Shown here piece by piece: positions 8,212 through 15,302 of a stretch of DNA of 64,000 nucleotides. The stretch is from an uncultured Actinomyces sp. (lineage in GTDB: Bacteria; Actinomycetota; Actinomycetes; Actinomycetales; Actinomycetaceae). Made by a program: the position numbers and the translations under genes. The DNA lies in contig CALISI010000016.1 of assembly GCA_938041695.1 (NCBI GenBank), positions 15,058-79,057 of the forward strand, in the 5' to 3' direction. Each line of letters begins with the position of its first letter. Within the stretch, counting starts at the first letter, position 1. The notes under the pieces were generated by a model. It worked only from the letters and a program-made list of their open reading frames with translations. It searched no databases and was not told where the DNA came from.

Positions 8212-9228
8212 ATGAGCACTGACGTGACCCGCGACTTTGCGTTCGGCCTGCCCAAGGCCGAGCTGCACCTGCACCTGGAAGGTACCCTCGAACCCGACCT
8301 GAAGCTGGCCCTTGCCCGTAAGAACGGCGTCGACATTGGTCAGAGCACCGTTGAAGAGGTGCAGGCCACCTACCAGTTCAACGATCTCACGTCCTTCCTG
8401 GCCGTCTACTACCCGGCCATGGATGTCCTCCAGAATGAGGACGACTTCCACGACCTAGCGGCCGCCTACTTTGAGCGCGCCCGCGCTAACGGCGTCGTTC
8501 GCGCCGAGTGCTTCTTCGACCCGCAGGCCCACACCTCGCGCGGCATTGCGATCGAGACGGTCATCCGCGGTTACTACCGCGCCGTCGTCGAGGCGCGCGA
8601 GGCGGGCCTGTCCGCCGACCTGATCCTGTGCTTCCTGCGCGATATGAGCGCCGAGTCCGCGCTCGAGACCCTCCAGGCGGCCCTGCCGTACAAGGACATG
8701 TTCATCGGTGTCGGTCTGGACTCCGACGAGCGCGATAACCCGCCCACCAAGTTCGCTCGCGTCTTCGAGCTTGCTCGCGAGGTCGACCTGCACGTGACGA
8801 TGCACTGCGACATCGACCAGATCGGCTCAATCGATAACATCCGTGCGGCCCTGACCGAGCTGGGTGCTGAGCGCCTCGACCACGGCACGAACATCGTCGA
8901 AGATCCCGAGCTGGTCGCCTACGCGCGCGATCACGGTATCGGCCTGACCTCGTGCCCGCTGTCCAATTCGTTCGTCACCGAGGAGATGAAGGGCAAGGAG
9001 ATCATCGAACTGACCGCCGCCGGCGTCAAGGTCAGCCTCAACTCCGACGATCCCGCCTACTTCGGCGGCTACATCGGCGACAACTACCTGGCGTTCGCCG
9101 AGCGCTTCGACCGCAGCCGCGCGGACCTGGAGCGCATCGCCCGCAACTCCATCGAAATCGCTTGGATCTCGGACGAGAAGAAGAGCGAGCTGCTCGCCCG
9201 CGTCGATCGCTTCGTGTCTGAGAACTGA
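8212..9228 (+). CDS. Adenine/adenosine deaminase-like amidohydrolase with altered HAGE motif
   Basis: 338 residues, ATG preceded by GTGGAGG. The fold is the metal-dependent adenosine/adenine deaminase family: HLHLEGTLEP (two His ligands), RLDHGTN (catalytic His) and NSDDPAYFGGY (Asp ligand). The FFDPQ, SFLR-like, GLDSDE and DDPAYFGGY segments look closer to bacterial adenine deaminase than to adenosine deaminase. The HAGE motif, whose Glu donates a proton to N3 of the purine, reads HCDIDQ here: His198 is kept but the Glu position is not. A deaminase is likely; the substrate is open. A 14-bp hairpin terminator follows. Confidence 0.8.
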   Translation: MSTDVTRDFAFGLPKAELHLHLEGTLEPDLKLALARKNGVDIGQSTVEEVQATYQFNDLTSFLAVYYPAMDVLQNEDDFHDLAAAYFERARANGVVRAECFFDPQAHTSRGIAIETVIRGYYRAVVEAREAGLSADLILCFLRDMSAESALETLQAALPYKDMFIGVGLDSDERDNPPTKFARVFELAREVDLHVTMHCDIDQIGSIDNIRAALTELGAERLDHGTNIVEDPELVAYARDHGIGLTSCPLSNSFVTEEMKGKEIIELTAAGVKVSLNSDDPAYFGGYIGDNYLAFAERFDRSRADLERIARNSIEIAWISDEKKSELLARVDRFVSEN

Positions 9229-9237
9229 TCGGCGGTG

Positions 9238-9290
9238 GACGAGGCCGGGGCACTGAGGGCGCACACGCGCGGACCAGCCCCGGCCTCGTC
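9238..9290 (+). terminator. Strong hairpin terminator (GAGGCCGGGG type)
   Basis: GACGAGGCCGGGGC at 9238-9251 pairs over 14 bases with GCCCCGGCCTCGTC at 9277-9290. It begins ten bases after the deaminase stop. The same arm sequence recurs in the hairpins near 60.0 and 61.25 kb. Confidence 0.7.
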
Positions 9291-9405
9291 GTTCGTGGGC
9301 GAGCGCTATTCTCAAGCCGTTCGGAGAGTGGACGCCCGCTGTCACAATTGGCCACCCCGTGAACGCGCCGCGCACCGCGTAGACGAGACTGCCATGATAG
9401 GAACC

Positions 9406-10188
9406 ATGACGAACCACACGAAGCCGACGTTGTTGATTTCCAACGTCCTGCCGGCACGCCCGGGGGACGAGGCATACAACAACATCTGCATGCGTCTGTG
9501 GGATCGTCTCCTCCAGGCCGCGCTGCCGACCTGGAACGTTATTCGCGAGTACGCGCAGGAAGACGGTGCCGAGGGTGCAGCCCTGCGCGCCCAGCACGCG
9601 GACGCCATCATCATCATGGGCGGCGAGGATGTTCACCCCAGCCTGTATGGTGCCTCTCAGGGATATCAGGCCGAGGGACGCCACTGGTACCGCGCTGACC
9701 GCGGACAGATCGCCCTCGTCGACTACGCCGTGCGCACGGGAACCCCGCTCCTGGGGATTTGCCGCGGCATGCAGATCATCAATACGGCTCTCGGCGGTAC
9801 GCTCGAGCAGCATATTGAGGGCGCGGACGGCACGCACACGAACAGCCGGATCCTGTCCGACCATCGCTTCATCCGCCACGGCGTTCGCGTCGGTGAGGGA
9901 ACGAACCTCGGGCGTGCTCTGGCTCCCGTCCTCACCAACTCCGAGCTGATCATCTCCTCCGCCCATCACCAGCGCGTGGCATGCGTGGGCGAGGGCCTGC
10001 AGGTGAGCGCCTATGCCCCGGACGGCACCATCGAAGCCATTGAGACAATCGACGCACCCGTGATCGGCGTGCAGTGGCACCCCGAGGATCCCGCCGCCGA
10101 CATTTCCCAGCTGCGCGCCCTCCTCGGCCACCTGGACGCGCGCCGCGCCCCCCGCCTCGAGAGGGCCTCGACTACCCTGGTCGCATGA
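9406..10188 (+). CDS. Gamma-glutamyl-gamma-aminobutyrate hydrolase-like (peptidase C26)
   Basis: 260 residues; ATG at 9406 or 9394 are both possible, with TAGGA before 9406. It is a class-I glutamine-amidotransferase-fold hydrolase: nucleophile Cys in LLGICRGMQIINTALGG and the His/Glu pair in GVQWHPEDP. No synthetase domain is attached, as in PuuD and related gamma-glutamyl hydrolases. The cytoplasmic enzyme would cleave a gamma-glutamyl amide bond. No polyamine genes are nearby, so the substrate is unassigned. The stop overlaps the next start (ATGA). Confidence 0.82.
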   Translation: MTNHTKPTLLISNVLPARPGDEAYNNICMRLWDRLLQAALPTWNVIREYAQEDGAEGAALRAQHADAIIIMGGEDVHPSLYGASQGYQAEGRHWYRADRGQIALVDYAVRTGTPLLGICRGMQIINTALGGTLEQHIEGADGTHTNSRILSDHRFIRHGVRVGEGTNLGRALAPVLTNSELIISSAHHQRVACVGEGLQVSAYAPDGTIEAIETIDAPVIGVQWHPEDPAADISQLRALLGHLDARRAPRLERASTTLVA

Positions 10189-10862
10189 CCATTTCCCCGG
10201 GAACGAATTTCGACGATCCCCGATTCCGCGACGACCAGCGCACCCCCGTGCAGCGCATGCGCGACGGCGACTATTACATCGCGGATGATGAGCTCTCGGC
10301 GCTCACGAGGCGCGCGGTTCGCCTCCTGGCCCTCTACGAGCAGGCGCATCCCACCGACCCGGACGTCGCCCGCTACCTGCTCTCTCAGGTCCTCGGCGAG
10401 GTGGGGGAGAGCGTCGACATCCGACCGCCTCTGCGTGTCGACTACGGATACAACATCTCTATCGGCGAGGGATCGTGGGTCAACTACGGCCTGACCGTCC
10501 TCGACGTCGCGCCGGTGCACATCGGCAAGGACGTCCTTATCGGCCCGAATTGCTCTCTCTACACGGCGATCCATCCGACCGAACCCGGGCCTCGTCGCGC
10601 GAAATGGGAATCTTCCGCCCCGATCACCCTGGAGGACAACGTGTGGCTCGGAGGCTCCGTCGTCGTGTGCCCGGGCGTCACCATCGGCGAAAACTCGATC
10701 ATCGGCGCGGGCGGCGTCGTCACCCGATCGATCCCAGCCAACTCCATCGCGGTCGGTAATCCGGCCCGCGTCATCAAATATCTAGACCCGACCACCCCGC
10801 GCGCTCTCGAAGCGGAGGGCGTCGGTGTTATTCCGCACGGACACACGGGAGAAGAAGCATGA
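10185..10862 (+). CDS. Maltose/galactoside O-acetyltransferase-like (left-handed beta helix)
   Basis: 225 residues. An N-terminal Mac-type helical region (QRMRDGDYYIADDEL) is followed by hexapeptide repeats (IGEGSWVNYG, IGKDVLIGPN, LEDNVWLGGSVVVCPG, IGENSIIGAGG), with the catalytic His in LYTAIHPTEP. It transfers acetyl from acetyl-CoA to a sugar hydroxyl. The start overlaps the upstream stop by ATGA and its own stop overlaps the def start the same way, so the three genes are translationally coupled. The physiological sugar is unknown. Confidence 0.88.
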   Translation: MTISPGTNFDDPRFRDDQRTPVQRMRDGDYYIADDELSALTRRAVRLLALYEQAHPTDPDVARYLLSQVLGEVGESVDIRPPLRVDYGYNISIGEGSWVNYGLTVLDVAPVHIGKDVLIGPNCSLYTAIHPTEPGPRRAKWESSAPITLEDNVWLGGSVVVCPGVTIGENSIIGAGGVVTRSIPANSIAVGNPARVIKYLDPTTPRALEAEGVGVIPHGHTGEEA

Positions 10863-11491
10863 GCATCCTGCCGATCTGCATCACGGGCGAGCCGGTCCTA
10901 CATCGAGTCGCTGCGCCGATCGACTCCTTCGACTCCGAGCTGAGCGACCTCGTCGCCGACATGATCGAAACAATGGACGCCGCGCCCGGGGTCGGTCTCG
11001 CGGCACCGCAGGTCGGCGTTGGATCTCAGATCTTCGTGTGGCGCTACGCCGGGGGTGGCGCGTTCGACAGCTGCTACCGCGACGTCCTCCAGCTCGACGA
11101 GGGGCCTCGCCGAGGCTTTAACACAGCGCTCAGCGGCGTCGTCGTCAACCCGACCCTTGACCTCGTCTGGGATGACGAGGGCGCGGGAGCGATCCTGCCC
11201 ACCCGCCCCGATGCCATCTGCGAGTCCGAGGGGTGCCTCTCCGTGCCCGGATACGGCTACCCGCTGCGTCGTGCACTCGGCGCCGTCCTACACGGATACG
11301 ACGTGTCGGGCACCCCCATCGAGGTCGCCGCCCGCGGCTGGCTCGCGCGCATCTTCCAGCACGAATATGACCACCTGCACGGGACCCTCTACGTCGACCG
11401 CCTCGCACAGCCCTACGCGGACGAAGCCGGGCAGGTCATTCGCGAGCGCGGGTGGGGCAGCAGCGGATATACGTGGACCCCGGGGGAATGA
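10859..11491 (+). CDS. def: Peptide deformylase
   Basis: 210 residues with all three deformylase motifs: GVGLAAPQVG, EGCLSVPGY and FQHEYDHLHG. The Cys and two His bind the metal and the Glu is catalytic. It removes the formyl group from nascent proteins. Residues ~65-90 carry an insertion (YAGGGAFDSCYRD) between motifs I and II, longer than in E. coli. Coupled to the acetyltransferase by a 4-base overlap and convergent with pflA. Confidence 0.95.
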   Translation: MSILPICITGEPVLHRVAAPIDSFDSELSDLVADMIETMDAAPGVGLAAPQVGVGSQIFVWRYAGGGAFDSCYRDVLQLDEGPRRGFNTALSGVVVNPTLDLVWDDEGAGAILPTRPDAICESEGCLSVPGYGYPLRRALGAVLHGYDVSGTPIEVAARGWLARIFQHEYDHLHGTLYVDRLAQPYADEAGQVIRERGWGSSGYTWTPGE

Positions 11492-11535
11492 GCCTCTGAA
11501 CTGACTCACGTCCTCCCGGGGCCGCGACGCTGTCG

Positions 11536-12414
11536 TCAGTGGACCTCGAAGCCCAGCGACCGGAAGTAGTTGCGCACTTCCTCCGTGGCCTCGGGCGTGG
11601 GAGCCTTCGTGTCCTCCAGCTGGTAGTCCAGACCCAGCGAATGCCACTTGTCCTTTCCCAGCTGGTGGAAGGGCAGCACCTCAATGCGGTCAATGACGTC
11701 CTTCCAACGCGAGACAATCTCGCCGACCTGGCGTACGTTCTCCGGATCGTCGGTCAAGCCTGGAACGAGGACGAAACGAATCCAGATGCGGGTCGCGCCG
11801 CCGCGCGCGGCGATGCGATCGCCAAACTCGATCGTGGGCGCCAGCGCGCGTCCCGTTGCCTTCTTGTAGGTCTCTTCGTTGCCGCTCTTGACGTCGAGGA
11901 GCACCAGGTCGATCGCATCGAGCATCTCGTCGTCGCAGTTCGCGCCCAGGAAGCCGGAGGTGTCGATGCAGGTGTGCACGCCCATCTCCTTAGCGCCCAT
12001 CAGGATGCGCTTGGCGAACTGGGGCTGCATGAGGACCTCGCCGCCGGACAGGGTGATACCGCCCTTCGTCGTGCGGAAAATACGGCGGTAGCGCGCGATA
12101 CGAGAGAGAAGCTCCGTGTCGGACACGGGAGCGCCGTCCTTCATGAGGAACGTGTCGGGGTTGTGGCAATACAGGCAACGCAACGGGCAACCGTTGAGGA
12201 ACACCGTCATGCGCGTGCCGGGACCGTCAACGGCGGTGACGAGCTCCCAGGAGTGAATGGACCCCAGCGTCCCCTCACGCATGCGGCGCAGGCGCTCGGA
12301 GCGCTCCAGGTCCGTAATCTCCTCCAGGCCCTCGACGCCAGCGCCGACGGTACGTGATTGGGGAGCTTGGAAGTCCTGCTCGCGGAACGTGGGAAGGGCG
12401 AGGGGCTGCGACAT
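11536..12414 (-). CDS. pflA: Pyruvate formate-lyase activating enzyme
   Basis: 292 residues, start ATG with AAGGAA upstream. Radical-SAM enzyme: the iron-sulfur triad is in CPLRCLYCHNPDT (CxxxCxxC), followed by GGITLSGGEVLMQP. It generates the glycyl radical on pyruvate formate-lyase using S-adenosylmethionine and reduced flavodoxin or ferredoxin. It is about 45 residues longer at the N terminus than E. coli PflA. It is the third gene after the lyase core and its separate glycyl-radical subunit, so all parts needed for activity are in one minus-strand cluster. Confidence 0.95.
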   Translation of the reverse strand: MSQPLALPTFREQDFQAPQSRTVGAGVEGLEEITDLERSERLRRMREGTLGSIHSWELVTAVDGPGTRMTVFLNGCPLRCLYCHNPDTFLMKDGAPVSDTELLSRIARYRRIFRTTKGGITLSGGEVLMQPQFAKRILMGAKEMGVHTCIDTSGFLGANCDDEMLDAIDLVLLDVKSGNEETYKKATGRALAPTIEFGDRIAARGGATRIWIRFVLVPGLTDDPENVRQVGEIVSRWKDVIDRIEVLPFHQLGKDKWHSLGLDYQLEDTKAPTPEATEEVRNYFRSLGFEVH

Positions 12415-12504
12415 GTTTCCTTCTTCGCTGGGTGGGTGGGGGGACCCTCATGGGAACGAGGCCGGGGACCGTCAGCGGAAAGAGCCGACACCGGCAGGCA
12501 TAGT

Positions 12505-12537
12505 AGTGGGGCGCCGAGCGTTGCCCGACGCCCCACT
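12505..12537 (-). terminator. Hairpin between grcA and pflA
   Basis: AGTGGGGCG at 12505-12513 pairs with CGCCCCACT at 12529-12537, immediately after the grcA stop in the transcript direction. No T-run follows, so partial termination or mRNA protection is as likely as a full stop. Confidence 0.45.
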
Positions 12538-12548
12538 CCAATCAGCGA

Positions 12549-12800
12549 TCAGGCCGAGTGGTGGAAGGTGCGGGACAGAACGTCCAGCTGCTGCTCACGG
12601 GTGAGCTTGACGAAGTTGACGGCGTAGCCGGAAACGCGAACGGTCAGGTTCGGGTACTTCTCGGGGTGCTCCATGGCGTCCTTCAGCGTGGACTCCTCGA
12701 GAACGTTGATGTTCGCGTGGTAGAGGCCATCCTTGTCGCCGCGCTCTTCGCGGGCTGCCTTCATGTCGGCGAGGCGCTCTTCGTAGGTCTTGGTTGCCAT
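12549..12800 (-). CDS. grcA: Stand-alone glycyl-radical subunit (GrcA-like) of pyruvate formate-lyase
   Basis: 83 residues from the ATG at 12800, which has an AAAGGAG seven bases before it; the frame open to 12866 is not needed. The sequence matches the last ~60 residues of pyruvate formate-lyase: [19 protein letters not shown] followed by [10 protein letters not shown], where Gly58 is the radical site, and a conserved TRTF end. In E. coli the homologous GrcA (YfiD) is a spare part that rescues oxygen-damaged lyase. Here the main lyase gene lacks this domain, so the protein is predicted to be an obligatory subunit. It lies 123 bases downstream of pflB. Confidence 0.92.
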   Translation of the reverse strand: MATKTYEERLADMKAAREERGDKDGLYHANINVLEESTLKDAMEHPEKYPNLTVRVSGYAVNFVKLTREQQLDVLSRTFHHSA

Positions 12801-12877
12801 AACAATTCTCCTTTTGTGAGACTCCGGGGTTACCGGATTGGGTGGGTCGCGGCGCGGCACACCCACGTTTGTGGGGT

Positions 12878-12914
12878 GGCGGGGATCAATACGGGTGACG
12901 CATCGATCCCCGCC
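12878..12914 (-). repeat. Inverted repeat between pflB and grcA
   Basis: GGCGGGGATC at 12878-12887 pairs perfectly with GATCCCCGCC at 12905-12914, ten bases after the pflB stop. There is no T-run. It could be an attenuator or RNA-stabilising hairpin that sets the ratio of glycyl-radical subunit to core enzyme. Confidence 0.5.
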
Positions 12915-12923
12915 GATGGTGGA

Positions 12924-15029
12924 TCAGTAGCCCTTGGTGCCGTCGTAGGCGCAGGAATCGTCCGGAACGAAGCCGGCGTCGAGGATGCCGACCAGGTTCT
13001 GGATCTGCTCTTCCTTGGAGCGGCCCAGGCCCTGCGGGGTGATCGTGTTCGTCAGCGAGATGCCGTCGAGCGCGTCGTTGTAGTCCAGCTTGCCGACCGA
13101 CAGCATGGAGGCAACCATGCCGTGCGTGTCGATGCCGTTCTCCGGGTTCGCACCGGGGGCGAAGGGGGTGCCCTTCTCGTGGCCCGACGGGAAGGAACCG
13201 GTGGCCTTGCCGTAGACGACGTTCGAGGTAATCGTCAGGACCGACTGGGTCGGGATCGCGTCGCGGTACATGGGGATCGCGCGGATCTTGTCCATGACGG
13301 TGTGGACGACGGTCGCGGCGATATCGTCGGCGCGGTCATCGTCGTTGCCGTAGGTCGGGAAATCGCCCTCGGTGCGGTAGTCGACAACCAGGCCGGTCTC
13401 GTCGCGGATCGGGTAGACCTTCGCGTACTTGATGGCGGACAGCGAGTCGGCAACGATGGACAGACCGGCGATGCCGCAGCCCATGGTGCGCACGATCTCG
13501 GCGTCGTGCAGAGCCATTTCGATGGCCTCGTACGCGTAGCGATCGTGGCAGTAGTGGATGATGTTGAGGGCCTCGACGTAGGTGCCAACGACCCAGTCCA
13601 GCATCTCCTCGTAGCGCTTCCACACGTCATCGAAATCGAGGGGGCCGTCACCCTGGACGGGCTCGTAGCCTTCCATGACCTGCTTGCCGCTCATCTCGTC
13701 GCGGCCACCGTTGATGGCGTAGAGCAGGGCCTTGGCGGCGTTCACACGCGCGCCGAAGAACTGCATCTGCTTGCCGACGCGCATCGGGGAGACGCAGCAT
13801 GCGATGGCGGCGTCGTCGCCCCAGTGGGCGCGGATCTGCGGATCGGACTCGTACTGGATCGAGGAGGTCTCGATCGAGATGCGGGCGCAGAACTCCTTGT
13901 AGCCGCGGGGCAGGTTCTCGTCCCAGAAGATGGTGATGTTCGGCTCGGGGGCCGGGCCGAGATTCACCAGCGTCTGGAGCAGGCGGAAGGAGGTCTTGGT
14001 GACCAGCGTACGGCCGTCGTCGCCGAAGCCGGCGTCCGACCAGGTGGCCCAGTAGGGGTCGCCCGAGAAGATCTGGTCGTAGGCGATGGTGCGCAGGAAG
14101 CGGGTGATGCGCAGCTTGATGACGAGGGCGTCGATGATCTCCTGTGCGCCGGACTCATCCAGCGTGCCGTTCTTCAGATCGCGCTCGAAGTAGCAGTCGA
14201 AGAAGCCCGACAGACGACCAATCGACATGGCGGCGCCGTCCTGAGACTTCACGGAGGCCAGGTAACCGAAGTAGGTCCACTGAACGGCCTCGTGCGCGTT
14301 GGTAGCGGGGCCGGAGATGTCGTAGCCGTACGAGGCAGCGAGGTTCTTCAGCTTCTTGAGGGCCTTGATCTGCTCGGAGTGCTCCTCGCGGTAGCGTGCC
14401 CAGTGCTCGGAGAAGGGCTGGTCGGCGTAGCGATCCTTGTCCTTCTGCTTCTCGGCGATCAGGTGGTCGACGCCGTACAGGGCCACGCGGCGGTAGTCGC
14501 CGATGATGCGGCCACGGCCGTAAGCGTCCGGCAGGCCGGTGATGATGTGGGAAGAACGCGCGGCGCGAATGCGCGGGGTGTAGATATCGAAGACAGCGTC
14601 GTTGTGGGTCTTGCGGTACTGGGTGAAGATCTTCTTCACCTCGGGGTTGTATTCCTTGCCGGCCTCGTGGATGGCCGTCTCGACCATGCGCCAGCCGCCG
14701 TTCGGCATCATCGCGCGCTTCAGGGGGGCATCGGTCTGCAGGCCGACGATCACGTTGTCGTCCTCGCAGATGTAGCCGGGCTTGAAAGCATCGATGTCGG
14801 CGGGGGTGTCGGTGTCAACGTCGAGGATGCGCACCTTGCGCTCTTCGGAGAGGTACCTCTCTTCGAGAGTGTTCCACACGCGCAGGGTCTTCTCGGTCGG
14901 TCCTGCCAGGAACGAGGCATCGCCCTCGTACGGGGTGTAGTTCAGCTGGATGAAATCACGAACGTCGATTTCATCGCACCAGTTACCCTTTACGAAACCT
15001 TCCCAGGCCTTCTGGTCTGCTGTCGTCAT
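12924..15029 (-). CDS. pflB: Pyruvate formate-lyase core, lacking the glycyl-radical domain
   Basis: 701 residues against 760 for E. coli PflB. The protein is collinear with PflB: N terminus WEGFVKGNWCDEIDVRDFI, catalytic Cys pair at residues 411-412 in ACCVSPMRVGKQMQFFGAR, and TSNVVYGKATGSFPSGH. It stops after SCAYDGTKGY, exactly where the C-terminal NVN..RVSGYAV segment should begin; that segment is encoded separately by the next gene. It converts pyruvate and CoA to acetyl-CoA and formate anaerobically. The stop codon is clean and the spacer to grcA is 123 bases, so this is an organised split rather than a recent frameshift. Confidence 0.94.
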   Translation of the reverse strand: MTTADQKAWEGFVKGNWCDEIDVRDFIQLNYTPYEGDASFLAGPTEKTLRVWNTLEERYLSEERKVRILDVDTDTPADIDAFKPGYICEDDNVIVGLQTDAPLKRAMMPNGGWRMVETAIHEAGKEYNPEVKKIFTQYRKTHNDAVFDIYTPRIRAARSSHIITGLPDAYGRGRIIGDYRRVALYGVDHLIAEKQKDKDRYADQPFSEHWARYREEHSEQIKALKKLKNLAASYGYDISGPATNAHEAVQWTYFGYLASVKSQDGAAMSIGRLSGFFDCYFERDLKNGTLDESGAQEIIDALVIKLRITRFLRTIAYDQIFSGDPYWATWSDAGFGDDGRTLVTKTSFRLLQTLVNLGPAPEPNITIFWDENLPRGYKEFCARISIETSSIQYESDPQIRAHWGDDAAIACCVSPMRVGKQMQFFGARVNAAKALLYAINGGRDEMSGKQVMEGYEPVQGDGPLDFDDVWKRYEEMLDWVVGTYVEALNIIHYCHDRYAYEAIEMALHDAEIVRTMGCGIAGLSIVADSLSAIKYAKVYPIRDETGLVVDYRTEGDFPTYGNDDDRADDIAATVVHTVMDKIRAIPMYRDAIPTQSVLTITSNVVYGKATGSFPSGHEKGTPFAPGANPENGIDTHGMVASMLSVGKLDYNDALDGISLTNTITPQGLGRSKEEQIQNLVGILDAGFVPDDSCAYDGTKGY

Positions 15030-15302
15030 TCTTCCTCTTCTCGGATGTCCGTATCCCGTTGTGGGGACGGTGTGTTAGGAGCGGAGCTCCACAGTGCGTC
15101 GGATTCCAACGCTTAGGCCCATTGTCCTACGGCTTGGGGGTCTCCACAACCCATATCAACCGACAGTCTATGTTCTGCGTCTCAGGATATGGGCCCAAAG
15201 TCTCTAGCGGTTAAATTGTGGGACCAAGGTCCTTAGGAGAAGAGAGCTGGCTTGACCCCCTACACTGGTACCAGTGCCCGTCCCACAAAGGAGAAAAATC
15301 CT
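15030..15302. promoter_or_regulatory. Divergent control region, pflB/hom
   Basis: 273 bases between divergent pflB and hom. It contains several related GC-centred palindromes: TTAGGCCCATTG near 15113, TATGGGCCCAAA near 15189 and GGACCAAGGTCC at 15221-15232. A separate 14-base palindrome lies near hom. An AAAGGAG ribosome site precedes hom. I found no clear FNR or Rex consensus and no convincing -35/-10 pair. Confidence 0.45.
15263..15276. promoter_or_regulatory. Perfect 14-base palindrome upstream of hom
   Basis: CACTGGTACCAGTG is a perfect palindrome 26 bases before the hom start and overlaps a TTGACC that could be a -35 element (15252-15257). The position suits a repressor operator for threonine/methionine biosynthesis. 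The binding protein is unknown. Confidence 0.5.

Noticed and set aside
12924..15029. pflB truncation considered as a frameshift artefact
   Set aside because: The missing domain has its own start, ribosome site and N-terminal extension 123 bases away, so a sequencing error cannot explain it.
12558..15116. 852-codon open frame on the plus strand opposite pflB
   Set aside because: It is antisense to a clearly coding gene; its translation is repetitive Val/Asp/Gly with no domain, an artefact of high-GC codon use.
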